DNA from: Acidovorax radicis | GTDB taxonomy: Bacteria; Pseudomonadota; Gammaproteobacteria; Burkholderiales; Burkholderiaceae_C | Reading direction: 5' to 3' | NCBI RefSeq assembly: GCF_020510705.1 | Contig: NZ_CP075184.1 | Location: 4,736,501-4,800,500, forward strand | DNA length: 64,000 nucleotides | Shown here: in pieces, positions 41,303-51,573 of the stretch | Layout of the letters: each line of letters starts with the position of its first letter | How positions within the stretch are numbered: position 1 is the first letter of the stretch | Position numbers and translations under genes: made by a program | The notes under the pieces: model-generated | What the model was told of the DNA's origin: nothing | Seen by the model: only the letters and a program-made list of their open reading frames with translations | Databases searched by the model: none

Positions 41303-42991
41303 ATGACCCGCACCGCCACACGCCCTCCCTGGCCCACCCCCCGCTCGGCGCGGTGGGGCAGCGGCCTGGTGCTGTGGTGTTATGTGGCGCAGCACCTGGG
41401 CAACCACGCCAGCGGCCTGGTGTCGCTGGACCTGGCCAATACGCTGCGCGGCGGCGTGAGCGCCCTCTGGCATTCGCTGCCCGGCACGGCGCTGCTGTAT
41501 GGCGCCGCATTGACCCATGTGGTGCTGGCCTGTGCGGCGGTGTGGCAGCGGCGCCGCCTGCGCATGCCGTGGGTGGAAGCGCTCAGGCTGGCCCTGGGCC
41601 TGTGCGTGCCGTTGCTGCTGGTGGGCCATTTTGTGGGCACCCGCTGGGCGTTCGAGACGATGGGCGCAGCGCCCTCCTACGAACACATGGCCCGCGCCCT
41701 GGCCCGGCCCGAGAACCTGGTGCCGCAAATGCTGCTGTTGGTGATGGCCTGGACGCACGGCTGCCTGGGCCTGCACATGGCCCTGCGCATGCGGCCCGGC
41801 TGGCAGCGCTGGCAACCGGTGTTGTTGACAGGCGCGGTGCTGCTGCCCGTGCTGGCCGCACTGGGGCTGTTGTCGATGGCACGCGAACTGGCATCGCATC
41901 TGCAGGCATGGCCCACCCCGCCGTCCGGGCGCACGGCCCAGGCAGCGGCCGATGCCAGCCGCCTGACGGACTGGCTGCGCTGGGGCTGGGCCGCCGCCCT
42001 GCTCGCACTGCTGGCCTCGCGCTGGGCCTGGCATACGTGGCGGCAACAGCGCGGCGGCGGCGGCCACATCACCCTGCATTACCCCGACCGCGCCGTGCAG
42101 GTGCCACGGGGTTTCACCGTGCTGGAGGCGAGCCGCGCGCAAGGCATTGCGCACCTGTCGCTGTGTGGCGGGCGGGCGCGGTGCTCCACCTGCCGCGTGC
42201 GGGTTGACGGGCCGGCCGTCCATTTGCCGGCGCCCGGCCCCGATGAGCGGGCCACGCTGCTGCGCGTGCAGGCACCGCCCGGCGTGCGGCTGGCGTGCCA
42301 GCTGCGCCCGCAAGGCGACCTTCGCGTCACGCCGCTGTTTCAGCCCAGCCAGGCGTTGCCGTCCGCTCGCCTGGGCGAAGAACGGCAGGTGGCCATTTTG
42401 TTTGTGGATTTGCGGCGCTGGTCGGGGATTGCAGAGCGCCAGTGGCCGTTTGACCTGGCCTGGATGCTGGACCAATATTTCGGCCAGGTGGGCGCTGCGG
42501 TGCAAGACAGCGGTGGCATGGCCAACCAGTTCATTGGCGACAGCGTGATGGCGATTTTTGGCCTCGATACCGATCTGGCCACCGCGTGCCAGCAGGCCGT
42601 GCAGGCCGCCGTGCTGATCGAGCAGCGGATGGACGCGTGGAGCAAGACCCTCGACGCCCAGTTTGGCCTGGCGCTGGACTTTGGCATGGGCCTGCACGCC
42701 GGCCGCGTGGCACTGGGCCGCGTGGGGTATGAAGACACCACCACCTTCACCGCCGTGGGCGAAGTGGTCAACACCGCCAGCCGCCTGCAAGACCACTCCA
42801 AAGTGGTCGGCGCCCGGCTGGTGATGTCGCTGCAGGCGGCGCGGCTGGCCGGCGTGGCCGATGTGCTGGGCGCCCCGGAGCAGGTGCAGGTGCGGGGGCG
42901 CTCAGTGCCTTTGCAAGTGCTGCACGTGAAGCAGCCGTCACGGTTGTGGGGCAAGTCGCTCAAGGCAGCGGAGCCGCGGGCATCGGCCTGA
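41303..42991 (+). CDS. Membrane-bound 2Fe-2S class III adenylate/guanylate cyclase
   Basis: 562 residues in three parts. Residues 15-245 form about six transmembrane helices with histidines (H31, H35, H72, H109, H152, H158) in a pattern recalling heme-b membrane anchors (VAQHLGNHASG). Residues 255-345 are a plant-type ferredoxin domain with Cys 288, 294, 297 and 332. Residues 360-545 are a class III cyclase catalytic domain with metal-binding D369 (LFVDLRRW) and D413 (FIGDSVMAIFG) and the transition-state NxxxR (VVNTASR). The substrate-selecting Lys, usually found four residues before the second Asp, is Gln (Q409). The design suggests a redox-controlled cyclase. It is divergent from a Crp/Fnr regulator. 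Confidence 0.85.
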   Translation: MTRTATRPPWPTPRSARWGSGLVLWCYVAQHLGNHASGLVSLDLANTLRGGVSALWHSLPGTALLYGAALTHVVLACAAVWQRRRLRMPWVEALRLALGLCVPLLLVGHFVGTRWAFETMGAAPSYEHMARALARPENLVPQMLLLVMAWTHGCLGLHMALRMRPGWQRWQPVLLTGAVLLPVLAALGLLSMARELASHLQAWPTPPSGRTAQAAADASRLTDWLRWGWAAALLALLASRWAWHTWRQQRGGGGHITLHYPDRAVQVPRGFTVLEASRAQGIAHLSLCGGRARCSTCRVRVDGPAVHLPAPGPDERATLLRVQAPPGVRLACQLRPQGDLRVTPLFQPSQALPSARLGEERQVAILFVDLRRWSGIAERQWPFDLAWMLDQYFGQVGAAVQDSGGMANQFIGDSVMAIFGLDTDLATACQQAVQAAVLIEQRMDAWSKTLDAQFGLALDFGMGLHAGRVALGRVGYEDTTTFTAVGEVVNTASRLQDHSKVVGARLVMSLQAARLAGVADVLGAPEQVQVRGRSVPLQVLHVKQPSRLWGKSLKAAEPRASA

Positions 42992-43139
42992 CGCACGGGC
43001 GGAGCGCGCGGTGCGGGCCCTATCGACATGGCAAAACCTGTGCGTTTTGGCACATACGCGCGGTCGTCAAAAGCACAAACTTCCCCCCATGCAGAACGCA
43101 ATCTCGCACTGCAGGAATCACTCCCAAGGAAGTACTGCC

Positions 43140-43505
43140 ATGACCAAGACATCTACCAAAACCCTGTTCACCATCGCCGCTGTGGCTGCTGCCACTTTTG
43201 CAGGCGCTGCCTCTGCCGCCACCGCCCGCCCTTTGACCGAAGAATGGGTGGGCCCCGAGCTGGTGGCCCAAGGCCCGAGCCTGAGTCGCGCTGAAGTGCA
43301 AGCCGACCTGAACCTGTGGAACCGTGCTGGCCTGAGCGGCATGAACACGGGCGAAGGCTATGCGGACACCAACTCCGACTACGCGGCACGCCTGGCCCAG
43401 TACCAACGCGCACGCAGTGGCGCTGAGTTCCAGGCAGAAGTGCGCCGCCTCGGTGGCGACACCAGCACCCTGGCCGGTGCACGTGCCGTCAACACGGCCA
43501 ACTGA
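43140..43505 (+). CDS. DUF4148 periplasmic protein
   Basis: 121-residue exported protein with a signal peptide (TLFTIAAVAAATFAGAASA) and a DUF4148-type mature part with the LSRAEVQADLNLW motif. The family is abundant in Burkholderiales and of unknown function, often induced by stress. The ATG at 43140 follows AAGGA with good spacing. It seems to be a single-gene unit. Confidence 0.82.
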   Translation: MTKTSTKTLFTIAAVAAATFAGAASAATARPLTEEWVGPELVAQGPSLSRAEVQADLNLWNRAGLSGMNTGEGYADTNSDYAARLAQYQRARSGAEFQAEVRRLGGDTSTLAGARAVNTAN

Positions 43506-43580
43506 AGCGAAGAGACCGCACGGCCCATGATGAGCGCCCTCGGCCAGTGGCCGACGCGGAGCCCGTCAGGCCCTCAAAGC

Positions 43581-43596
43581 GTGTTCACGATCTCAG
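43581..43596 (+). repeat. Solo GTGTTCACGATCTCAG site at a stop codon
   Basis: GTGTTCACGATCTCAG resembles the end of the 269-bp element at 24.7 kb and one arm of the hairpin at 38.1 kb. The stop codon of the minus-strand MarR gene (43593-43595) lies within it. Confidence 0.5.
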
Positions 43597-44099
43597 GCAC
43601 CATCGTTACCGCCTGCATAGGCCTCCAGCCCAATGGCCACCACGGTGGCCACTTCGTCGCCCACCTCGGCGCGAAACTCCGCTTCGGCCTGCGTCACGGC
43701 CTCCCGAAATCCCTGTAGCCACGCCAGACCGGTCTGTGTGAAACACACACGGCGCGCGCGTGCATCGCGGGGGTCCGCCTCGCGGGTGACCAACCCCCAC
43801 GCCTCACACTGATCCACCAACTGCGCCATGGATTGCTTGGTCATGCCCGCCCGTTGCGCCAGGTCGGTGAGCCGGTCTCCGCCCAGCGCCAGGTGCCGCG
43901 TCAGGTGGATGTGCGCCGCCCCGACCTGATCACGCGCCGCCAGGTTGGAGAGCGCCAGGGGTACATCCACATTGCGCGCCATGAGCTGCAAGACACGGGC
44001 ATCAAAACGCCGCATCGCGTGGCCCAGCAAGCGGCCCAGGTGAGTCTGGCGCCATGCGTCGTCCGGCGTGGCGAGGGCGATGGGAAGGCTGGTCTTCAT
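43593..44099 (-). CDS. MarR-family transcriptional regulator
   Basis: 168-residue winged-helix regulator: recognition region LTDLAQRAGMTKQSMAQLVD, then the wing TREADPRDARARRVCFTQTG. MarR proteins are usually repressors released by small aromatic ligands or oxidants. It is oriented away from recA, and no obvious target gene is adjacent. The C-terminus ends at the solo repeat site. Confidence 0.86.
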   Translation of the reverse strand: MKTSLPIALATPDDAWRQTHLGRLLGHAMRRFDARVLQLMARNVDVPLALSNLAARDQVGAAHIHLTRHLALGGDRLTDLAQRAGMTKQSMAQLVDQCEAWGLVTREADPRDARARRVCFTQTGLAWLQGFREAVTQAEAEFRAEVGDEVATVVAIGLEAYAGGNDGA

Positions 44100-44261
44100 G
44101 CAAATGGCCTTGGCGAAGGGCAGAAAAGAACACCCACACGCCTGGAATCTGGGGCCCCGGAAAACGGTGCGGCGAGGGTGCGCATAACGTCAGGCAAACT
44201 GACTAAAAAATAGTTTACTCGACGCATGGGTGCCTCTACATTACTGGTCAAGCAACCAGCA

Positions 44262-44277
44262 CTGTTGTTAATAACAG
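44262..44277 (+). promoter_or_regulatory. LexA (SOS) box of recA
   Basis: CTGTTGTTAATAACAG matches CTGT-N8-ACAG exactly, 55 bp before the recA ATG. It is the expected LexA repressor site. Confidence 0.9.
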
Positions 44278-44332
44278 TTTAATTTTGACCCGCTGGCAGG
44301 CCACCCCTTATCGTTTTACTCAGGAGTTACTC

Positions 44333-45457
44333 ATGGACGTCGCAGTCAAAGGCACCAACCCCGCATTGCCCGTGAACACCGAAAAGGCCAAGGCCCTGGC
44401 CGCCGCGCTCGCCCAGATCGAGAAGCAGTTTGGCAAGGGCACGATCATGCGCCTGGGTGAAGGCGAGGTGATCGAGGACATCCAGGTCGTCTCCACCGGC
44501 TCGCTGGGCCTCGATATCGCGCTGGGCGTGGGCGGCCTGCCCCGCGGCCGTGTGGTCGAGATCTACGGCCCGGAATCGTCGGGCAAGACCACGCTGACCT
44601 TGCAAGTGATTGCCGAGATGCAAAAGCAGGGCGGCACCTGCGCCTTCGTCGATGCCGAACACGCCCTCGATGTGCAATACGCCCAGAAGCTGGGTGTGCA
44701 GCTGTCCGACCTGCTGATCAGCCAGCCCGACACTGGCGAGCAGGCGCTTGAAATCGTGGACAGCCTGGTGCGATCGGGCGCCGTGGACCTGATCGTCATC
44801 GACTCGGTCGCGGCCCTCACGCCCAAGGCCGAAATCGAAGGCGAAATGGGCGACAGCCTGCCCGGCCTGCAGGCCCGCCTGATGAGCCAGGCGCTGCGCA
44901 AGCTGACCTCGACCATCAAGAAGACCAACTGCATGGTCATCTTCATCAACCAGATCCGCATGAAGATCGGCGTGATGTTCGGCAGCCCTGAAACGACGAC
45001 CGGCGGCAATGCGCTCAAGTTCTACGCCTCGGTGCGCCTGGACATTCGCCGCACCGGCACCATCAAGAAGGGCGACGAAGCCATCGGCAACGAAACCAAG
45101 GTGAAGGTGGTCAAGAACAAGGTGAGCCCCCCCTTCAAGACCGCCGAGTTCGACATCCTGTTCGGCGAGGGCATCAGCCGCGAAGGCGAAATCATCGACA
45201 TGGGCGTGAACGCCAAGATCGTCGAGAAGGCTGGCGCCTGGTATGCCTACAACGGCGAAAAGATCGGCCAGGGCCGCGACAACGCGCGCGAGTTCCTGCG
45301 CGAAAACCCCGACCTGGCGCACGAGATCGAGAACAAGGTGCGCGAGAGCCTGAACATTGCCCTGCTGCCACCGCTGGCCGGGGCCGCCCCTGCCGCCAAA
45401 CCGGGCAAGGCAGAAAAGGCCGAGAAAGCGGAAAAAGCGGACAAGGAAGACAAGTAA
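44333..45457 (+). CDS. recA: Recombinase RecA
   Basis: 374-residue RecA with Walker [10 protein letters not shown], Walker B-like [10 protein letters not shown], and the DNA-binding loops around [14 protein letters not shown] and [14 protein letters not shown]. The C-terminus ends in a Lys/Glu/Ala-rich acidic tail ([16 protein letters not shown]), somewhat longer than in E. coli. It drives strand exchange and LexA cleavage. Start ATG at 44333 with CAGGAG six bases upstream. LexA box upstream; recX follows. Confidence 0.99.
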   Translation: MDVAVKGTNPALPVNTEKAKALAAALAQIEKQFGKGTIMRLGEGEVIEDIQVVSTGSLGLDIALGVGGLPRGRVVEIYGPESSGKTTLTLQVIAEMQKQGGTCAFVDAEHALDVQYAQKLGVQLSDLLISQPDTGEQALEIVDSLVRSGAVDLIVIDSVAALTPKAEIEGEMGDSLPGLQARLMSQALRKLTSTIKKTNCMVIFINQIRMKIGVMFGSPETTTGGNALKFYASVRLDIRRTGTIKKGDEAIGNETKVKVVKNKVSPPFKTAEFDILFGEGISREGEIIDMGVNAKIVEKAGAWYAYNGEKIGQGRDNAREFLRENPDLAHEIENKVRESLNIALLPPLAGAAPAAKPGKAEKAEKAEKADKEDK

Positions 45458-45496
45458 CCCACAGGCCAAAGCGCGATGAGGCACTGCAAGAATATG

Positions 45497-45555
45497 AATG
45501 AAATGGGCATCTAGCGCCTATCCATAAAGCGCTAGTAGCTATCGATTTCATAGCT
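45497..45555 (+). repeat. Dispersed intergenic repeat, copy 9
   Basis: Left flank TGAATGAAATGGGCATC, core TAGCGCCTATCCATAAAGCG, then CTAGTAGCTATCGATTTCAT. It lies in the recA-recX gap and so is transcribed within that operon. Confidence 0.85.
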
Positions 45556-45577
45556 TTCGTGCCCGCGCTGCAATCCC

Positions 45578-46036
45578 ATGGGCTTTGACACCCTTTCACT
45601 CAAAGGCCGCGCGCTGCGGCTGCTCAGCCAACGCGAACATTCGCGCGCCGAGCTGATGACCAAGCTGGCGGCCCATGTGCAGGACGGCGACGATCTGGCG
45701 GCCCTGCTGGATGAACTGCAGGCCAAGGACTTCATCAACGAAACCCGTGTGCTGGAATCTGTGCTCCACCGCCGCGCCAGCTGCATGGGGGCAGCGCGCA
45801 TCCGCCAGGAACTGCAGGCCAAGGGCCTGGCTGGCGAGGCCATTCAGGACGCCGTGGCGCAGCTGCAGGCCAGTGAGCTAGACCGCGCCCGAGGCGTGTG
45901 GGCACGCAAGTTCACGGCACCACCACAAACCCCCCAAGAGAACGCGAAGCAGACCCGTTTTCTGCTCACGCGGGGGTTCTCGGGCGATGTGGTGCGGCGC
46001 GTGCTGCGCAGCGCGGTGAATGACGACGACGCCTGA
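45578..46036 (+). CDS. recX: Regulatory protein RecX
   Basis: 152-residue RecX with the three-helix tandem repeats of the family (LKGRALRLLSQREHSRAELM, INETRVLESVLHRRASCMGA, TRFLLTRGFSGDVVRRVLRS). RecX binds along RecA filaments and limits their activity. It follows recA by 120 bp, with a dispersed repeat in the gap. The ATG at 45578 gives the usual family N-terminus. Confidence 0.93.
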   Translation: MGFDTLSLKGRALRLLSQREHSRAELMTKLAAHVQDGDDLAALLDELQAKDFINETRVLESVLHRRASCMGAARIRQELQAKGLAGEAIQDAVAQLQASELDRARGVWARKFTAPPQTPQENAKQTRFLLTRGFSGDVVRRVLRSAVNDDDA

Positions 46037-46060
46037 CAAGCCGTGCGCTGGCCGTAAGAG

Positions 46061-46122
46061 TTCAAGTCTTTTGGGGCCTTAGCGCTTACCCACCAAACGC
46101 TAGCAGCTATTCAATAGATAGC
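46061..46122 (+). repeat. Dispersed intergenic repeat, copy 10
   Basis: TTCAAGTCTTTTGGGGCCTT, then AGCGCTTACCCACCAAACGC, then TAGCAGCTATTCAATAGATA. It lies 24 bp after the recX stop. Confidence 0.85.
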
Positions 46123-46173
46123 AAACGGCAAACCAATGGCCAACCGGCCAACCGTTAAGGGCTGTTGCTGTTG

Positions 46174-47223
46174 CTACTGCAAAACCAGCTCGACACGCCG
46201 GTTCTTCGCCCGGCCCGCATCGCTGCCATTGGAGGCCACTGGCGCCAGGCTGGCCACGCCGTTGGCGGTCAGGCGGTCGCGGGCAATGCCGTAGTCCTTG
46301 GCCAATGCGGCTGCTACAGCATCGGCGCGGCGCCGGCTCAGGTCGAGGTTGGCGGGCAAGTTGCCCACGTTGTCGGTATGCCCCACCACATGGAGCTTGA
46401 GGCCCGCTTGCTGCTTGAGCAAACCGCCGATCTGATCGAGTGAAGCCTTGCTCTGTGCCTTGATGTCGGTCTTGCCGGTGTCAAAAAGAATGCCGTAGAT
46501 GGCGACCTTGCCGTTGGCGTCGAGCCCCTTGGCAATCTCGCTGGAAGACAGGGTTTCCATCTGCTGCTCGCGTGCCTTGGGCTCCACGCGCACCACGGTG
46601 ATGGTGGTGTGTTTCTGAAACTCTTTCTCGTCGCAATAGGCTGAGGTGATGTCGGGGTTCCAGGTCAGCACCGCCAGGATTGCACCCGTGGTCTTGTTGT
46701 CCAACAGCGCATAACGCAGGTCACTTGCGGTGCCGCCGGCAGCGCAGGCCGCAGGGCTGTTGTCGCCCACCTTGCCCGCCCATCCCGCAGGCAGCAGCGA
46801 ACGCGGCAGGCTGTAGGTAAAGATGTTGGAGCCTCCACAGGCGTCGCCCGCGCATTCGTAGGCGGTCTCGAACCCGGCGGTTTTGAGCTCTTGCTGGTAT
46901 CCGCGCAGCACCTCCAGCGAAGACCGCCCGGCGGGTGCCACGTACTGCAGCGCCGTGCGCTGGCCAGCACGCTCCAGGTTGCGGGGGGCCACCAGCTTGT
47001 CGTCGCTCTGGCTGACGACCTTGGCCGCAGGAAACCGCACTTCGTCGTAGGCGGCGTCATCGCGGTACAGCAGCACCGCGCCCGCGTAGCGCTTCAAGCC
47101 GGCGGGATCTGTCAGCCCCTTGATATCTTGTGTCGGTACGCGCGTATCAGCCCCTGCGGGGGCTGCCAGGGAGGCCAGCAACGCCGCTGCAGCCACCCGC
47201 CCGGGAAATGCCATGTTCTTCAT
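46174..47223 (-). CDS. OmpA-family peptidoglycan-binding protein with DUF4892 domain
   Basis: 349-residue exported protein. A signal peptide (AAAALLASLAAPAGA) is followed by a DUF4892-like domain (about 40-220) and a C-terminal OmpA domain (about 235-349) with ILFDTGKTDIKAQSKASLDQ, HVVGHTDNVG and LSRRRADAV, the peptidoglycan-binding features. It probably tethers the envelope to peptidoglycan. The start at 47223 has a GAAAGGCG site upstream; an ATG at 47247 is less likely. No partner gene nearby. Confidence 0.87.
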   Translation of the reverse strand: MKNMAFPGRVAAAALLASLAAPAGADTRVPTQDIKGLTDPAGLKRYAGAVLLYRDDAAYDEVRFPAAKVVSQSDDKLVAPRNLERAGQRTALQYVAPAGRSSLEVLRGYQQELKTAGFETAYECAGDACGGSNIFTYSLPRSLLPAGWAGKVGDNSPAACAAGGTASDLRYALLDNKTTGAILAVLTWNPDITSAYCDEKEFQKHTTITVVRVEPKAREQQMETLSSSEIAKGLDANGKVAIYGILFDTGKTDIKAQSKASLDQIGGLLKQQAGLKLHVVGHTDNVGNLPANLDLSRRRADAVAAALAKDYGIARDRLTANGVASLAPVASNGSDAGRAKNRRVELVLQ

Positions 47224-47334
47224 GCCACGCCTTTCGGTGCCGGGCAAGGGCCCGGGCTGGCGCGATTATGGACGGATGGACCCGCTGACGACGTCCCTAA
47301 AGGACAGGTCGCCCGCAGCGGACCGTGCAGAAAA

Positions 47335-48267
47335 TCACAGGCCCAGCATGAGCTTCAAGTTTTGCACTGCGGCGCCGCTGGCGCCCTTGCCCAGGTTATC
47401 GAGGCGTGCCACCAGCACCGCGTGGCGGTAGGTTTCGTTGGCGAACACACGCAACTCCAGCTTGTTGGTGTTGTTGAGTGCCAGGGCGTCAAGCTTGCCG
47501 TCGGCCGTGGCGGGCAACACGCTCACCCACTGCTCGGGCGTGTTGCTCTTGGCGTAGTGCGCGGCCAGCGCGTCGTGCAGGTCGCTGGCCTTGGGGGCGC
47601 CGGGCAGGGTGTCGAGGTGCACAGGCAACTGCACCAGCATGCCTTGTTCGAAGTTGCCCACGGCGGGCACGAAGATGGGCCGGCGCGTGATGCCGGTGTA
47701 GTGCATGATTTCAGGCAAGTGCTTGTGCGCCAGACCGAGCGCATACAGCTCGAACAGCGGCGCTTCACCCTTCTGGTAGGCCTCGATCATGGCGCGCCCG
47801 CCGCCCGAGTAACCGCTGACGGAGGGCAGTGCCAATGGAAAATCGGCGGGGATCAGGCCCGCATCAACCAAGGGGCGCAGCAACGCGATAGCGCCCGTGG
47901 CATAACAGCCGGGGTTGGCCACACGCGTGGCGGCGGCCACGGCAGCCGACTGCCCTACCGCCAGCTCTGGAAAACCGAACACCCAGCCGGGCGCCGTGCG
48001 GTGGGCGGTGCTCGCGTCAATGATCTTGATCTTGCGGCCGATGGCCTGCTCGATACCGTCCACCATGGCCACGGTGTCGCGGGCAGCGTCGTCATGCAGG
48101 CACAGCACGACCAGGTCCACCCCGGCGATCAGATCGCGCTTGGCGGCGGGGTCCTTGCGCAGTCCGGGCGCAATGCTGACCAGTTCGATCTGCGGCATGG
48201 CTTGCAGCCGTTCGCGGATCTGCAGGCCCGTGGTACCGGCTTCGCCATCGATAAAGATTTTGGACAT
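47335..48267 (-). CDS. argC: N-acetyl-gamma-glutamyl-phosphate reductase (type 2 ArgC)
   Basis: 310-residue short-form ArgC. N-terminal Rossmann segment [17 protein letters not shown], catalytic Cys in [11 protein letters not shown], and [14 protein letters not shown]; the C-terminus matches type 2 enzymes, which lack the extra segments of the long form. It reduces N-acetylglutamyl phosphate in arginine synthesis. The start at 48267 gives [14 protein letters not shown], the family N-terminus. It is divergent from sucC; the 205-bp gap between them holds both promoters, with nothing distinctive. Confidence 0.94.
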   Translation of the reverse strand: MSKIFIDGEAGTTGLQIRERLQAMPQIELVSIAPGLRKDPAAKRDLIAGVDLVVLCLHDDAARDTVAMVDGIEQAIGRKIKIIDASTAHRTAPGWVFGFPELAVGQSAAVAAATRVANPGCYATGAIALLRPLVDAGLIPADFPLALPSVSGYSGGGRAMIEAYQKGEAPLFELYALGLAHKHLPEIMHYTGITRRPIFVPAVGNFEQGMLVQLPVHLDTLPGAPKASDLHDALAAHYAKSNTPEQWVSVLPATADGKLDALALNNTNKLELRVFANETYRHAVLVARLDNLGKGASGAAVQNLKLMLGL

Positions 48268-48472
48268 GGGGTGCTCCTGCAAGAAGGCGGCAACGTCTGC
48301 CGATGGGGGAATGATGAACTTGGTGGCGGCATCGCGGCAGGGGGCCGTCAGCTTGACACCAGCATGGTGCATTGCAGCATGATACATTCCGAGGCTGCCA
48401 TGTCCCAAGCCCGCGGCCAGACAACTGTTCATGGTAAACGGGTAAATACCACCCTTCCCTGAGAGAGACCTC

Positions 48473-49633
<1,161 letters not shown>

Positions 49634-49648
49634 GCCCGGAGAACACAC

Positions 49649-50545
49649 ATGTCGATCTACATCAACAAAGACACCAAGGTCATCACCCAGGGCATCACGG
49701 GCAAGACGGGCCAGTTCCACACCGAAAAGTGCCAGGAATACGCGAACGGCAAGAACGCCTTCGTGGCAGGCGTGAACCCCAAGAAGGCTGGCGAGTCGAT
49801 CTTCAACATCCCGATCTACGCCTCCGTCAAGGAAGCCGCATCGCAGACCGGTGCGACCGTGTCGGTGATCTACGTGCCGCCTGCAGGCGCCGCTGCCGCG
49901 ATCTGGGAAGCCGTTGAAGCCGACCTGGACATGGCGATTTGCATCACCGAAGGCATCCCAGTGCGCGACATGCTCGAAGTGCGCAACAAGATGAAGGCCA
50001 AGGAAGCCGCTGGTGGCAAGAAGACCTTGCTGCTGGGCCCCAACTGCCCCGGCATCATCACGCCCGATGAAATCAAGATCGGCATCATGCCTGGCCACAT
50101 CCACCGCAAGGGCCGCATCGGCGTGGTGTCCCGCTCGGGCACGCTGACGTACGAAGCCGTGGCCATGTTGACCGAAGTGGGTCTGGGCCAGTCCACCGCT
50201 GTGGGCATTGGCGGCGACCCGATCAATGGCTTGAAGCACATCGACGTGATGCGCGCTTTCAACGACGACCCCGACACCGATGCCGTCATCATGATTGGCG
50301 AGATCGGCGGTCCCGATGAAGCCGAAGCCGCTCTGTGGTGCAAGGCCAACATGAAGAAGCCTATCGTTGGTTTCATCGCCGGCGTGACCGCACCTCCCGG
50401 CAAGCGCATGGGCCATGCCGGCGCGCTGATCTCTGGCGGAGCCGACACTGCGGATGCCAAGCTGGCCATCATGGAAGAGTCGGGCTTCATCATCACGCGC
50501 AACCCCTCGGAACTGGGCAAATTGCTCAAAGCCCAGCTGAAGTAA
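49649..50545 (+). CDS. sucD: Succinyl-CoA synthetase alpha subunit
   Basis: 298-residue alpha subunit. CoA-binding Rossmann domain ([19 protein letters not shown]), the [10 protein letters not shown] segment, and the phospho-histidine in [10 protein letters not shown] (His of the GHAGA motif). It is the catalytic partner of SucC, and both genes form one operon. Confidence 0.98.
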   Translation: MSIYINKDTKVITQGITGKTGQFHTEKCQEYANGKNAFVAGVNPKKAGESIFNIPIYASVKEAASQTGATVSVIYVPPAGAAAAIWEAVEADLDMAICITEGIPVRDMLEVRNKMKAKEAAGGKKTLLLGPNCPGIITPDEIKIGIMPGHIHRKGRIGVVSRSGTLTYEAVAMLTEVGLGQSTAVGIGGDPINGLKHIDVMRAFNDDPDTDAVIMIGEIGGPDEAEAALWCKANMKKPIVGFIAGVTAPPGKRMGHAGALISGGADTADAKLAIMEESGFIITRNPSELGKLLKAQLK

Positions 50546-50633
50546 ATCAGCCGTCAATCAGCCGGGTCCGTAAGCACAATTACGGACGCGTCGAGCGGGC
50601 CATCCCGCTAGACTGGTGGCTCCGATAAAAAAT

Positions 50634-50665
50634 GAAGCGCGCGGAACCCTGGTTCCGGGCGCTTC
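50634..50665 (+). terminator. GC-rich hairpin between sucD and terC
   Basis: GAAGCGC-G-CGGAACC, loop CT, GGTTCCG-G-GCGCTTC gives a long paired stem followed by TTGCATT. It is a reasonable terminator for sucCD. Two smaller hairpins precede it (CCGTAA/TTACGG near 50568 and GCGGG/CCCGC near 50595). Confidence 0.6.
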
Positions 50666-50692
50666 TTGCATTCATAACAATGGAGTTGCGTC

Positions 50693-51379
50693 ATGGAGTT
50701 TGTGCAAAGTGCTGATTTCTGGATCGGCTTGGTGAAGATAGTCTGGATCAACATCATTCTTTCGGGTGACAACGCGGTGGTCATCGCCCTCGCAGCCCGA
50801 TCACTCCCCCCCCATCAACAAAGAAAAGCCGTCTTCTGGGGCTCTGGCGCTGCCGTGGTCCTGCGTATCCTACTGACCGTCGTAGCGGCCAAGCTGCTGG
50901 AGTTGTCCTTTCTGCAAATCGTGGGCGGCTGCCTGCTGCTGTGGATCGGCTATCAGCTGCTCAGCGGCGATGAAGAATCCGAGGGTGAAAGCAAGACGTA
51001 TGGCAGCCTGATGGCAGCGGTGCGCACCATCCTGATTGCCGATCTGGTGATGAGCCTGGACAACGTGATTGCAGTCGCCGCCGCCGCACACGGGAACGTG
51101 ATCTTGCTGGTGCTGGGTTTGGCCATCAGTATCCCGCTGGTTATCTTCGGCAGCACGCTCATGATCAAGTTGATGGACCGGTTTCCCGTCATCATCGTGC
51201 TGGGCGCGGCACTGATCGGCTGGGTGGGCGGCGAAACCATCGCCAGCGATGCCATCTTGCATGACTACGCAGTGACCCATCCAGCCCTCCACTATGTCGC
51301 TGCGGCCTTGGGCGCAGCACTGGTAGTCGGGGTCGGCAAACTGTGGCGCCCCAAGCCGCAGAACGAGTCCGCGACCTGA
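50693..51379 (+). CDS. TerC-family membrane protein (YjbE-like)
   Basis: 228-residue integral membrane protein of the TerC/YjbE family with about seven hydrophobic segments and the paired family motifs INIILSGDNAVVIALA and DLVMSLDNVIAVAAAA, whose Asp/Asn residues probably bind a metal ion. Relatives export manganese or help metallate secreted proteins. No recognisable yybP-ykoY riboswitch lies upstream. A GGAG site stands before the ATG. Confidence 0.88.
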   Translation: MEFVQSADFWIGLVKIVWINIILSGDNAVVIALAARSLPPHQQRKAVFWGSGAAVVLRILLTVVAAKLLELSFLQIVGGCLLLWIGYQLLSGDEESEGESKTYGSLMAAVRTILIADLVMSLDNVIAVAAAAHGNVILLVLGLAISIPLVIFGSTLMIKLMDRFPVIIVLGAALIGWVGGETIASDAILHDYAVTHPALHYVAAALGAALVVGVGKLWRPKPQNESAT

Positions 51380-51389
51380 AGCCGACAGA

Positions 51390-51419
51390 TGTCACACCGA
51401 GGTCCGCTTCGGTGTGACA
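51390..51419 (+). terminator. Perfect 11-bp hairpin after terC
   Basis: TGTCACACCGA (51390-51400) pairs fully with TCGGTGTGACA (51409-51419). No U-tract follows on the plus strand, so it may be a Rho-dependent stop aid, an mRNA end stabiliser or a binding site; a terminator role is only suggested by its place 11 bp after the gene. Confidence 0.5.
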
Positions 51420-51573
51420 AAAATGGCAACAATACCGACCCAAAGCCGCTGTGTATGAGGCCACAACCCGACACAAACTGTCACAAATTCGCCCTTAGCA
51501 CTCCGTGATGACCCTGCGTCAGGCGCTTTGCGCCCTGGGCGCATAAATTGCTTTAAGGACCACTCAATACGAA

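Noticed and set aside
44193..44217. Inverted repeat AAACTGACTA/TAGTTTAC as a MarR operator
   Set aside because: The arms match only with bulges and it lies about 95 bp from the MarR start; too weak to call.
50546..50692. Possible yybP-ykoY manganese riboswitch before the TerC gene
   Set aside because: The leader has several hairpins, but I could not find the conserved loop sequences of that riboswitch. One hairpin is better explained as a terminator.
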